Assembly: GCF_026343185.1 (NCBI RefSeq) | Contig: NZ_JAPEMA010000001.1 | Span: 5,956,918-6,020,917, forward strand | Length of the DNA stretch: 64,000 nt | From: Streptomyces sp. NBC_00091 | GTDB lineage: Bacteria > Actinomycetota > Actinomycetes > Streptomycetales > Streptomycetaceae | Direction: 5' to 3' | Part shown: piece after piece, positions 43,504 to 51,679 of the stretch | Position numbering within the stretch: position 1 is the first letter of the stretch | Layout: every line of letters begins with the position of its first letter | Made by a program: the position numbers and the translations under genes | The notes under the pieces: generated by a model | The model's database searches: none | Seen by the model: the letters and a program-made list of their open reading frames with translations, nothing else | Told to the model about the DNA's origin: nothing

Positions 43504-44034
43504 TCAGGCGGCGGCGGCCAGTCTGCGCAGGTGGTGGCCCAGCAGCCGGGCGTAGCCCCGCTGGAGGAGGGGGACGAGGGGGCCCGCGAGGCGGGTGTAC
43601 CAGGCGGCGGGGCGGCTGAAGGCGGTGACCTCGAACCACACGGTGCCGTCGGCGGCGAGTTCCACCAGGAAGGACTCTTCCCCGCACTCGGGGTGCCCGG
43701 TGAGGGTTCCGTAGGCGAAACCGGCCCGGTCGGGCGCATCCGTGGTCCAGACCACCTCGCAGGGCACGGTGATCCGCAGCGGGCCGGCGCCGAGGCCGAT
43801 CTCCACCCGGGCCCCGGTGGCGGCCGGGCCGTCCGCCCGTACGGTCGCCCCGGTCGCCCGGTGCATCCGGAAGCCCGTGACGGCCGAGCCGGCCGCCTCG
43901 AAGGCCGCCCGGCCCCGCCCGATCCGGGTGCGGTGGTGCAGGTGGTGGTAGCCGGCGGGCAGCGGCTGCCGGAGGGTCGCGCCGCGGTCGGGGTAGCTGA
44001 GGGTGCTGCGGCCGGTGCTGAGGAGTCGGGTCAT
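43504..44034 (-). CDS. DUF1990 family protein
   Basis: 176 residues, cytoplasmic. PLPAGYHHLHHRTRIGRGRA and GFAYGTLTGHPECGEESFLV match DUF1990, a START-like fold. In streptomycetes it travels with YndJ- and LMF-type genes, as here, suggesting a shared membrane-lipid role (inference). 25 bp lie between it and the YndJ-like gene; one transcription unit is likely. Confidence 0.85.
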   Translation of the reverse strand: MTRLLSTGRSTLSYPDRGATLRQPLPAGYHHLHHRTRIGRGRAAFEAAGSAVTGFRMHRATGATVRADGPAATGARVEIGLGAGPLRITVPCEVVWTTDAPDRAGFAYGTLTGHPECGEESFLVELAADGTVWFEVTAFSRPAAWYTRLAGPLVPLLQRGYARLLGHHLRRLAAAA

Positions 44035-44059
44035 GGCGGGGTCTCCGTTCGGGGGTGGG

Positions 44060-44902
44060 TCAGCGGGAGGCGGCCTGGAGGGCGGGGCGGTCGGCGGTCA
44101 GGCGGCGCCAGGCCAGCAGCGAGCAGAGCGCGAAGCCGAGCGCGTTGCCGAGGCCGTGGGTCGCGGCCATCCAGGTCAGGGTGGGGTGGACGATCCCGGT
44201 GGCCTCGCCCGCCGCCCACCACAGGGCGAGCAGCATGGTGGCCACCAGTACCGCGGCCGAGACGGCGAGCAGCGCTCCCGTGAGCCGGTCGCGGGCAGCG
44301 GGCCGGACGTCCCGCCAGGTCGCCAGCGCCACCGTCCACATCCCGGCGGTCAGCACCACTGCTCCCAGCAGTTCGGCCCAGTCGTCGACGAAGTAGCCGA
44401 GCAGGACGAGCGCGGTCCCCGCCGGGACGCTGTACGCGGCCCAGCGCGCCCGGTGTCCCGCCGCCGCCGACCGGCACACCAGGCCGGCGACCAGGGCGGC
44501 CGTGAACCCGGCGAAGTGGAAGTGCGGGACGGTCAGGGCCAGGATGTCCAGGTCGAAGCCGAAGAGCCGGTGTCCGGCGCGTTCGGCGACCAGGGCGCCG
44601 GCGGCCACCGCGGGCGAGACGAGCGCGGTCAGCGCGGCCACCTCGGCGGGGGCCGGCCGGTGCCCGCGCGGCAGCCGGGCGACTCCCCGGCAGGCCAGGG
44701 CCAGGGCGGCGGCACCGTAGAGCGCGGCGAGCCCGGTGGCGGCGGGGCCGCGCGGGAGCCACAGGCACAGCGCTCCCGGGGCGGCGGCCAGGGGCCACAG
44801 CCGGGCCGCGGTCCGCAGGCCGGCGGGGTCGATCAGGCGCAGGCCCACGGGGACGACCCAGCACATGCCCAGGGTGACGATCAGGTTCACGAGTACCGTC
44901 AC
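44060..44902 (-). CDS. YndJ-like membrane protein
   Basis: 280 residues, about eight helices. HFHFAGFTAALVAGLVCRS and TLTWMAATHGLGNALGFAL carry the conserved histidines of the YndJ family. GTG 44902 is chosen for the AAAGGAG upstream; a TTG at 44926 overlaps an operator-like palindrome. It heads the minus-strand unit YndJ-DUF1990-LMF. Function is unknown; the His-rich segments could bind metal or heme (inference). Confidence 0.8.
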   Translation of the reverse strand: MTVLVNLIVTLGMCWVVPVGLRLIDPAGLRTAARLWPLAAAPGALCLWLPRGPAATGLAALYGAAALALACRGVARLPRGHRPAPAEVAALTALVSPAVAAGALVAERAGHRLFGFDLDILALTVPHFHFAGFTAALVAGLVCRSAAAGHRARWAAYSVPAGTALVLLGYFVDDWAELLGAVVLTAGMWTVALATWRDVRPAARDRLTGALLAVSAAVLVATMLLALWWAAGEATGIVHPTLTWMAATHGLGNALGFALCSLLAWRRLTADRPALQAASR

Positions 44903-44912
44903 GACCGCTCCT

Positions 44913-44926
44913 TTGAACGTGTTCAA
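44913..44926. promoter_or_regulatory. Operator-like repeat, copy 1
   Basis: TTGAAC-GT-GTTCAA, an imperfect copy of the palindrome at 44952-44969, just upstream of the YndJ-like ribosome site. Centre-to-centre spacing between the two is 41 bp, about four helical turns. Confidence 0.65.
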
Positions 44927-44951
44927 CTCGTGGTCCCGACCCTACGGGGTC

Positions 44952-44969
44952 TCTTGAACATGTTCAAGA
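44952..44969. promoter_or_regulatory. Operator-like palindrome, copy 2
   Basis: Perfect 18-bp palindrome TCTTGAACATGTTCAAGA between the YndJ operon and the divergent DUF6777-like lipoprotein gene. Its form fits a TetR-class dimer; no such regulator is in the window. Confidence 0.72.
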
Positions 44970-45051
44970 CCGTGTGGAGGCGCTCCGGTTGCGGCGCCGG
45001 TGGACATGCGGCAGACAAGAGGGAGCAACCGGGGCGAAAAGGGAGAGCAGC

Positions 45052-46623
45052 GTGAACGACCTGAACGACGTGCCCGCACCGACATCCCGTCAGGCACCGC
45101 GCCGTCAGGCACCGCGCCGTCAGGCACCGCGCCGTCACGTACCGGTCCGCACGGCCCTCGTGGCCCTCCTCGGCCTGCTCGCCGCCGGCTGCGGGGGCGC
45201 CGGCCCCGAACAGACCAAGGGCCCGGCGCCCGAGAGCCAGGAGCTGACCCTCCAGCCCGTGGGCGCCTCCGGCCCCGACCCCTTCACCGCCTCCTCCGCC
45301 ACCGCCGAGTCGGCCCCCGTGCAGCCCCCGCTGCCCAACCCGAGCGGCCGGGGCATCCGTACGGTCGGCGCGGCCACCCCCGGTCTGTACGGCGGAACCA
45401 GCCGGCTCGGCAGCTGCGACGTGGAACGCCAGATCGCCTTCCTCACCTCCGACCACGCCAAGTCCCGGGCCTTCGCCCAGGCCACCGGGGTCGGACAGGA
45501 GAAGCTCCCCGACTTCCTGCGGGCCCTGACCCCCGTGGTCCTGCGTGCCGACACCCGGGTCACCAACCACGGCTTCCGTGAGGGCCGGGCCGACGGCTAC
45601 CAGGCCGTGCTCCAGGCCGGGACGGCCGTCCTCGTCGACGAGCACGGCATGCCCCGGGTCCGCTGCGGCTGCGGGAACCCCCTCGCCCCGCCGCGCTCCG
45701 CCAAGGGGAGCCCGGTCCTCAAGGGCGACCAGTGGAACGGCTACCAGCCCAACCAGGTCATCGTCATCGAGCCGACCGCCCAGGTGATCAACAGGCTGGT
45801 CATCGTGAACATCGCCGACAACACCTGGATCGAGCGCAAGGCCGGCGACGACGGGGCCCAGGACAAGACCCCGAGGCTGCTCCCGCCCTACGACCCCGCC
45901 GACGGCATCCCGAACGGCCCCGCGACCCCGACCGTCGACCCGTCGTCCGACCCCTGCACCGCCGCGGACCCCAACAGCCTGGCCCGGACCGTCCCGCCGA
46001 CGCCCCCGTCGGCCACGCCGTCCGGACCCCCGGCGGGCCCCCCGGCCGGCCCGCCGTACCCGGAATCCGCCGGCCCGCTCGCCGGTGCGCCGTACGAAGG
46101 GCCCGCCGACCCCCTGGCCGGTGCGCCGTACCCGGAGTTCGCCGATCCGCAGGCTGGTCCGCCGTACGCGGGGCCCTCCGGCCCGCCCTCCGGCCCGCCG
46201 TCCGCAGGGCCCGCCGAGCCGCCGTCGCAGGCCGACCCGCCGGTCGCCCCGCCGGCCAACCCGCCCGTCGCCCCGCAGGCCGCCCCGCCAGCCGCTCCGC
46301 AGGCCGCCCCGTCGGCCAGCCCCTGCCCCTCCGAGGCCGGTACCGTGCCGCGCGCGCCCGGCCTTCCGCAGGACCCCCCGAGCGGCGGCCTGCCCCCCTC
46401 GGACCTGCCCTCCGGTCCGTCGTCCGACGCCCCCGCCGACCTCCCCCCGGACCAACGCGGCGCCGTCCCGTCCGAGCCGGGCGTGCCCCCGGTCCCGGTC
46501 CCGGACGACGGTCCGGCCGCCGACCCGGCCCTGCCCGCGGACCCGGACGGTCCCGCCGACCCGTACGGCTTCCCGGACCAGGAGCCGGCCGCGGACCAGC
46601 CCCCCTACCTGGAGAGCGCCTGA
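45052..46623 (+). CDS. DUF6777-like lipoprotein with proline-rich C-terminus
   Basis: 523 residues from a GTG preceded by GGGAGAGC. A basic N-terminus with QAPRR three times (exact 15-base tandem repeat, 45091-45135) precedes the signal helix and lipobox (LLAAGC). The folded part (~90-300) reads GRGIRTVGAATPGLYGGTSR and CDVERQIAFLTSDHAKSRAF, the DUF6777 type. The last ~230 residues are Pro/Ala/Gly-rich repeats, probably spanning the wall. The next gene, a PP2C-type regulator, starts 26 bp downstream, so the two may work together. Role unknown. Confidence 0.75.
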   Translation: MNDLNDVPAPTSRQAPRRQAPRRQAPRRHVPVRTALVALLGLLAAGCGGAGPEQTKGPAPESQELTLQPVGASGPDPFTASSATAESAPVQPPLPNPSGRGIRTVGAATPGLYGGTSRLGSCDVERQIAFLTSDHAKSRAFAQATGVGQEKLPDFLRALTPVVLRADTRVTNHGFREGRADGYQAVLQAGTAVLVDEHGMPRVRCGCGNPLAPPRSAKGSPVLKGDQWNGYQPNQVIVIEPTAQVINRLVIVNIADNTWIERKAGDDGAQDKTPRLLPPYDPADGIPNGPATPTVDPSSDPCTAADPNSLARTVPPTPPSATPSGPPAGPPAGPPYPESAGPLAGAPYEGPADPLAGAPYPEFADPQAGPPYAGPSGPPSGPPSAGPAEPPSQADPPVAPPANPPVAPQAAPPAAPQAAPSASPCPSEAGTVPRAPGLPQDPPSGGLPPSDLPSGPSSDAPADLPPDQRGAVPSEPGVPPVPVPDDGPAADPALPADPDGPADPYGFPDQEPAADQPPYLESA

Positions 46624-46648
46624 CCCGCCGCTGTGTCATGGTGGACCG

Positions 46649-48694
46649 GTGCCGAGCACCGTATCGCTGCCGGAGGACTGGCCCGCACACGCGGACCGGT
46701 CCCTGTCACTGAACCGGATGGGCAGTTTCGACTGGGACCTGGTCACCGGGCTCATGCACATGGACGCAGCGGCCCTCGAGGTCTTCGACACGACCCCGGA
46801 CGAGTACGACGGCCGGCCGGGATCGCTCTCCCCGCGCGTCCCGCCCGCCGAGTCCGTCCGGCTGGACGCCCTCGTCTCCAGCGCCCTCAAGAGCGGAGTC
46901 GACAGCTACGGCGCCTACTTCCGGATCCGCTGCCACGACGGGCGGCTGCGCTGGACCCACACCCAGGGCCGCGTCATGCGCGGCCCGGACGGGCGCCCGT
47001 ACCGGATCATCGGCATCGTCCGCGACGCGACCGAGGAACTGAGCCACTCCGCCGAACGCCTCGGGCTCGATGAAGAGCGCCGCCGCCAGACCTCCGTGGT
47101 CGAGAGCACCACCGCCGCCCTCGCCCACGCCCGGACCGTCCGCGACGTCATCGACGTCATCGGCGACGCCCACGGACTGGAGCGCCTCGGCTCGATGGGC
47201 ATGGTGATGGGCCTGGTCGAGGCCGGCCGGATCCACCTGGTGGCCGAAGGCCCCGCCGACAGCTTCGTCCCCGGCACCCGCTACACGCGCGTCGACGAGC
47301 AGTACCCGATGAGCGAGGTCGTCCGCTCGCTCCAGCCCCGGTTCCTCGACTCCGCCGAGGAGTTCGCCGAGGGGTACCCGGAGCTCTGGGCGAAGATCTC
47401 GTACATGCGGATATCGGCCGCCGCCTATCTGCCGCTGATCGCGCAGGCCCGCCCGATCGGCGCGATCGGCCTGCTCTACCAGGACAAGGACGGCTTCACC
47501 CAGGACGAGCGGAACCTGCTGGTGGCCCTGGGCAGCAGCATCGCGCAGAGCCTCCAGCGGGCGATGCTGCTGGAGCAGGAGCACGACCTCGCCGAGGGCC
47601 TCCAGCAGGCCATGCTGCCCCGCCGGATCCCGGCCGTCCCCGGCGCCCAGATCGCCGTGCGCTACCGGTCCGCCCGGATGGGCCAGGACATCGGCGGGGA
47701 CTGGTACGACGTCATCCCGCTGCCCGGCGGCCGCGTCGGCGCCGTCATCGGCGACGTCCAGGGCCACGACACGCACGCGGCGGCCGTGATGGGCCAGCTG
47801 CGCATCGTGCTGCGCGCGTACGCCGCCGAGGGGCACTCACCGGGCACCGTGATGGCCCGGGCCTCGGTGTTCCTGCACGAACTGGACACCGACCGCTTCG
47901 CGACCTGCACCTACGTGGAGGCCGACCTCTCCACGGGGGTGCTCCAGCTGGTGCGCGCCGGCCACCTCGACCCGCTCCTGCGGACCCGCGACGGGGACTG
48001 CCGCAGGCTTCCGGTGGAGGGCGGGATGCCGCTGGGCCTGTCGGCGGAGTTCGGCAGCCTGGAGTACCCGGTGACGACCGTGGAGCTGGACCCTGGGGAA
48101 ACGCTTCTGCTGTGCACCGACGGGCTGGTGGAACAGCCCGGCGCGGACCTGGACGACGGCATCCGCCTGCTGACCGCCCTGGTCCGCGGCGGCCCGGCCG
48201 GCCTCCAGCCGCTCGCCGACCGGCTGTGCGAGGTGGTCGACGACCGGGGCGGCGACGACGACATGGCCCTGCTCCTGCTGCGCCGCCAGGACGAGGACAC
48301 CCGGCCGGGCGGCGGCCGGCTCCAGCAGCACGTGGCCCCCGGGGACCCCGAGGCGCTCGTCGCCGCCCGGCACATGACCGGCGCGGCGGTGCGGTCGTGG
48401 GGCGCGCGCGGCCGGGCCGACGAGATCGAACTGGTCGCGGACGAGCTGATCGTGAACGCCCTGATGCACACGGACGGCCCGGCGATCGTGACCCTGCGCG
48501 TCCTGGCCGGCCCGCAGCGGCGGCTGCGGGTGGAGGTGGAGGACCGCTCCAGCGCCCTCCCGCGCCGCCGCGAGGCGGGGGAGGCGGGGGTCTCGGGGCG
48601 GGGCCTGATGCTGGTGGACCGGCTGGCGGACGTCTGGGGGGTGGAGCCCCGGGGCGGCGGCAAGTGCGTGTGGTGCGAGTTCGTGATGGATTAG
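46649..48694 (+). CDS. PAS-GAF-PP2C (SpoIIE-type) phosphatase with C-terminal anti-sigma-like ATPase domain
   Basis: 681 residues, cytoplasmic. Domains in order: PAS (~15-125: GSFDWDLVTGLMHMDAAAL), GAF (~135-310), PP2C SpoIIE (~320-545: DIGGDWYDVIPLPGGRVGAV, IGDVQGHDTHAAAVM, CTDGLVEQPGADLDDG, GGDDDMALLLL, with the metal-binding Asp residues) and a HATPase_c domain (~560-681: LVADELIVNALMHTDGPA, GRGLMLVDRLADVWG). Such proteins control anti-anti-sigma factors by phosphorylation state. GTG 46649 has GGTGGA upstream. A frame continuing upstream is a shadow of the lipoprotein gene. Confidence 0.9.
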   Translation: MPSTVSLPEDWPAHADRSLSLNRMGSFDWDLVTGLMHMDAAALEVFDTTPDEYDGRPGSLSPRVPPAESVRLDALVSSALKSGVDSYGAYFRIRCHDGRLRWTHTQGRVMRGPDGRPYRIIGIVRDATEELSHSAERLGLDEERRRQTSVVESTTAALAHARTVRDVIDVIGDAHGLERLGSMGMVMGLVEAGRIHLVAEGPADSFVPGTRYTRVDEQYPMSEVVRSLQPRFLDSAEEFAEGYPELWAKISYMRISAAAYLPLIAQARPIGAIGLLYQDKDGFTQDERNLLVALGSSIAQSLQRAMLLEQEHDLAEGLQQAMLPRRIPAVPGAQIAVRYRSARMGQDIGGDWYDVIPLPGGRVGAVIGDVQGHDTHAAAVMGQLRIVLRAYAAEGHSPGTVMARASVFLHELDTDRFATCTYVEADLSTGVLQLVRAGHLDPLLRTRDGDCRRLPVEGGMPLGLSAEFGSLEYPVTTVELDPGETLLLCTDGLVEQPGADLDDGIRLLTALVRGGPAGLQPLADRLCEVVDDRGGDDDMALLLLRRQDEDTRPGGGRLQQHVAPGDPEALVAARHMTGAAVRSWGARGRADEIELVADELIVNALMHTDGPAIVTLRVLAGPQRRLRVEVEDRSSALPRRREAGEAGVSGRGLMLVDRLADVWGVEPRGGGKCVWCEFVMD

Positions 48695-48803
48695 CGTCCC
48701 CGGCGGCCGGATCGCGGCCGGATCGCGTCCGGACCGGGTCCGGGTCGTCGCGTCCGGTCGCGGCCGGGTCGCGTTCGGCGCGAGGGGGCGGGAGGCTGGG
48801 AGG

Positions 48804-49664
48804 GTGCCCGAGCTGCCGGAGGTCGAGGCCCTGAGGGAGTTCCTCGACGAGCACCTCGCCGGGCGGGTGGTCGAAGGCGTCCTCCCGCTCGCGGTCAGCG
48901 TGCTCAAGACCTACGACCCGCCCCTCACCGCCCTCGAAGGGCGGCCGGCCGGCCCCGTGGCCCGGTACGGGAAGTTCCTGGCCCTGCGGATCGGCGAGCT
49001 CCACCTCGTCACGCACCTGGCCCGGGCCGGCTGGCTGCGCTGGCGGGAGACCCTGCCCGCGCAGCCGCCCCGGCCCGGCAAGGGGCCGCTCGCGCTGCGC
49101 CTCGTACTGGCGGGCGGCGGCGGCTTCGACCTCACCGAGGCGGGCACGCAGAAGCGCCTGGCCGTGTACGTCGTGCGCGACCCCCAGGAGGTGCCGGGCA
49201 TCGCCCGGCTCGGCCCCGACCCGCTGGCCGAGGGCTTCGACCGGGAGGCCTTCGCCGCGCTGCTGGCCGGCGAGCGGCGGCAGATCAAGGGGGTGCTCCG
49301 CGACCAGAGCGTGATCGCCGGCATCGGGAACGCGTACAGCGACGAGATCCTGCACGCGGGGAAGGTCTCGCCCTTCAAACTGGCGGCCTCCTTCGACGAG
49401 GAGCAGGTCACCCACCTGCACCAGGCCGTACGGGACACCCTGCGCGCCGCCGTCGAACGGGCCCACGGGCTCGCCGCCGGGGAGCTGAAGGCCGAGAAGA
49501 AGAGCGGGCTGCGGGTCCACGGCCGGGCGGGTGAGCCGTGCCCGGTGTGCGGGGACACCGTCCGCTCGGTGTCCTTCGCGGACTCCTCGCTCCAGTACTG
49601 CCCCACCTGCCAGACCGGGGGCAAACCGCTCGCGGACCGCAGGCTCTCCCGCCTCCTCAAGTAG
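48804..49664 (+). CDS. Fpg/Nei-family DNA glycosylase
   Basis: 286 residues. Removes oxidised bases and nicks the DNA. The mature start is PELPEVEALREF, giving the catalytic Pro1 and Glu2; RYGKFLAL holds the conserved Lys; DQSVIAGIGNAYSDEIL is the helix-two-turn-helix; the C-terminal zinc finger is CPVC...CPTCQTGGKPLADR with the conserved Arg. GTG 48804 directly after GGGAGG. The 109 bp upstream consist of imperfect CGGCCGGATCG-type repeats. Fpg versus Nei specificity is not resolvable by eye. Confidence 0.92.
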   Translation: MPELPEVEALREFLDEHLAGRVVEGVLPLAVSVLKTYDPPLTALEGRPAGPVARYGKFLALRIGELHLVTHLARAGWLRWRETLPAQPPRPGKGPLALRLVLAGGGGFDLTEAGTQKRLAVYVVRDPQEVPGIARLGPDPLAEGFDREAFAALLAGERRQIKGVLRDQSVIAGIGNAYSDEILHAGKVSPFKLAASFDEEQVTHLHQAVRDTLRAAVERAHGLAAGELKAEKKSGLRVHGRAGEPCPVCGDTVRSVSFADSSLQYCPTCQTGGKPLADRRLSRLLK

Positions 49665-49691
49665 CCGGGGCGCTGCGTAGACTCCGGCACC

Positions 49692-50072
49692 ATGGCCGAG
49701 CAGCAGCCGCCGCCCCGGCGGGAGATCGTCACCGGAGTCCCGCGCGGCACCCGCCGCCGGCCTCCCGCGCACACCCCCGCCCGCTCGGAGATCTCCGAGC
49801 AGACCAGCCTCGGCGCCACCTACGTACGGGCCCTGATGCGCAGCCAGCTGCGTGCCGGGCTGGGCGCGCTGGCGGTGCTCGCCCTCGTGCTCGGGCTGCT
49901 GCCGCTGGGCTTCCTGGTGCCCCGCGCGGCCGCGGGCCCGCTGGTCTGGGTCGCGCTCGGGCTGGTGGCGTACCCGGTGATGTGGCTGATCGCCCGCTGG
50001 TACGTGGCCCGGGCCGAGCGCAACGAGGCCGACTTCACGGGCCTGGTGACGGACCCGGCCGAGACGGCCTAG
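49692..50072 (+). CDS. Small two-helix membrane protein
   Basis: 126 residues. A basic, proline-rich cytoplasmic head (REIVTGVPRGTRRRPPAHTP) then two membrane helices (LGALAVLALVLGLLPLGFLV and LVWVALGLVAYPVMWLIARW) and a short tail. The overall form is like DUF485-type proteins found beside solute symporters, but no symporter gene is present here. Function unknown. Confidence 0.7.
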   Translation: MAEQQPPPRREIVTGVPRGTRRRPPAHTPARSEISEQTSLGATYVRALMRSQLRAGLGALAVLALVLGLLPLGFLVPRAAAGPLVWVALGLVAYPVMWLIARWYVARAERNEADFTGLVTDPAETA

Positions 50073-50128
50073 CGCGGAGCGGAGACCGGAGACCGGAGCC
50101 CGGAGCCCGGAGTAGGAAGGCCGCTGCC

Positions 50129-50644
50129 CTAGAAGAGGTGCATCGCCAGGTGTCCCAGCGGCAGCCCGAGCTGCCAGGCCGGGGTCCACACGCGGGCGTT
50201 CTCGTCCAGGCCCGGCGGGGTGTCGGCGTGGCCGTGCCGGCCGGGGTCGAGGTTGGTGGCGAACAGCTCCGTGTGGTCCAGCCAGCGCCAGGCCGCCCGG
50301 GCCAGCTCGAGGTCCGGATCCTCGCCGCGGCCGCGCTCGCGGGCCTCCTCGCCCAGCGCGAGGAACCGGGTGTGGACCCAGTCGCGCCAGGGGTGCCCGT
50401 ACGCCGTCAGCGAGAGCCATTCGTCGAGCTGCGAGACCACCCGGATCCCGGACAGTTCGCCGGCCGCGTCCGAGAGGTAGATCGTCAGCGCGAGCGTGTC
50501 GCGCCCGGCACGGAACTCCAGCGTGCTCACCGGGATCAGCCGGCCCGTGCGCAGCAGCTCGTCCGCGATGTACTCCGCGTAGAGCCACGCCATGGGCACC
50601 GCCAGTCCGCCGTCACTGGTGCCGTTCGTACTCTCGGGCTGCAC
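50129..50644 (-). CDS. Conserved-looking hypothetical protein
   Basis: 171 residues, soluble and acidic, start GTG with GGAGAGGGTGGA upstream. WLYAEYIADELLRTGRLIPV, GIRVVSQLDEWLSLTAYGHP and WRWLDHTELFATNLDPG show an ordered globular domain, but I recognise no family. It lies downstream of the ECF sigma factor on the same strand, 206 bp away. Confidence 0.7.
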   Translation of the reverse strand: MQPESTNGTSDGGLAVPMAWLYAEYIADELLRTGRLIPVSTLEFRAGRDTLALTIYLSDAAGELSGIRVVSQLDEWLSLTAYGHPWRDWVHTRFLALGEEARERGRGEDPDLELARAAWRWLDHTELFATNLDPGRHGHADTPPGLDENARVWTPAWQLGLPLGHLAMHLF

Positions 50645-50850
50645 CGTTCCACCCTCTCCCGCGCGTCGAGCCTGCCGCCGTCATCCCCGAGCCTTCACCC
50701 GGCGGCTCGCGGAACGGGGGATGTTTACTCAACTTGAACGGACTGATGCCGATATCGGTGTGCTCCGTGTCCGGATCGTGCGCATGGAGGGCGTTCCTTG
50801 AGTGTTTCTCCACCGGCCCCACAGCGTGCCCCGAGCTCGCGGACCCCGGT

Positions 50851-51384
50851 TCAGGCGCCGAGCCCGTACCCCTGGAGCCCCTTGCGCAGGGCGCGCAGGG
50901 CGTAGTACGTACGGGACTTGACCGTTCCGGCGGGGATGCCGAGCTCCGCCGCCGCCTCGGCCACCGAGCGGTCCTGGAAGTAGACCTGCATCAGCACGGC
51001 CCGGTGCTCGGGCCCCAGGCTGCCCACCGCCCGCCGGACGTCGATCGCGGTGACCGAGCCGGCCACCGCGTCCTCGGGGGCGGGTGCCTGCTCCAGGCCG
51101 TCGGAGTCGACCTCCTGCGGCCGTGAGAGCCGGGCCCGGCGGGCGTCGATCGCGAGCCGCCGCGCCACCGTGAACAGCCAGGGCCGCATCGATTCGTGCC
51201 CGCTCGCCAGCACCTCCGGATGCTGCCAGACCCGTACGAGGGTCTCCTGGACGAGGTCCTCGGCGCGTTGGGCGTCCCCTGCGGTGAGGCCGAGCAGGAA
51301 ACCGAACAGGGCCCGCCCGTGGTCGCGCTGGAGTTCGGCGAGCGCCTCGGGTTCCGTGCGCTGGAGGGTGGGGGAGGGCGACAC
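50851..51384 (-). CDS. ECF-type RNA polymerase sigma factor
   Basis: 177 residues. Region 2 is LFGFLLGLTAGDAQRAEDLV with the -10 recognition helix HESMRPWLFTVARRLAID; region 4 is SLGPEHRAVLMQVYFQDRSV followed by AAAELGIPAGTVKSRTYYAL. GTG 51384 is selected because AAGGAG sits 7 bases upstream. It resembles the SigL/SigK-type ECF group that normally pairs with a zinc-binding anti-sigma gene directly downstream; none is there. Control must be through an unlinked partner or transcription. Confidence 0.88.
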   Translation of the reverse strand: MSPSPTLQRTEPEALAELQRDHGRALFGFLLGLTAGDAQRAEDLVQETLVRVWQHPEVLASGHESMRPWLFTVARRLAIDARRARLSRPQEVDSDGLEQAPAPEDAVAGSVTAIDVRRAVGSLGPEHRAVLMQVYFQDRSVAEAAAELGIPAGTVKSRTYYALRALRKGLQGYGLGA

Positions 51385-51610
51385 GAGTGGCTCCTTCCGG
51401 TTTCGCTTTCCGCGGGGATGCCGGGGCTGGGTCGGCGACACCCTCACCCTCACCTGCACGGAGCCGCCCGGGAACTGTCCGGCGGGGCCGTTGCGCCCAA
51501 GCACCCGGGTCGTCCGGTGGGCGGCCGCGCCGGGCGACGAACGGTCGAACGGCGCGGCGAACGGCCATGGGCCGTCGGAGTGGGGCGGGGCGGGCGGACT
51601 GCGCCGGTGC

Positions 51611-51638
51611 TTGACTTGCGGCCCCTTCTCCTATGGAT
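51611..51638 (+). promoter_or_regulatory. Candidate vegetative promoter of the CapA gene
   Basis: TTGACT followed after about 16 bases by an ATGGAT/TATGGA element, 42 bp upstream of the CapA ATG. It is the only A/T-rich pocket in the 295-bp interval. Confidence 0.4.
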
Positions 51639-51679
51639 TTCGGTTGATCTGACAGTCCTACAAATGGGAGCTGGGACAG

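Noticed and set aside
44974..46712. Additional open frames inside the Pro-rich lipoprotein gene
   Set aside because: Codon-biased shadows of the repeat region with no independent start or motif.
48695..48803. CGGCCGGATCG-type repeats before the Fpg/Nei gene as a regulatory array
   Set aside because: Imperfect low-complexity GC repeats with no symmetric unit; reported only as context.
51470..51500. ECF-type promoter (GGAAC...CGTT) upstream of the CapA gene
   Set aside because: The spacer between the two elements is 13 bases, too short for known streptomycete ECF promoters.
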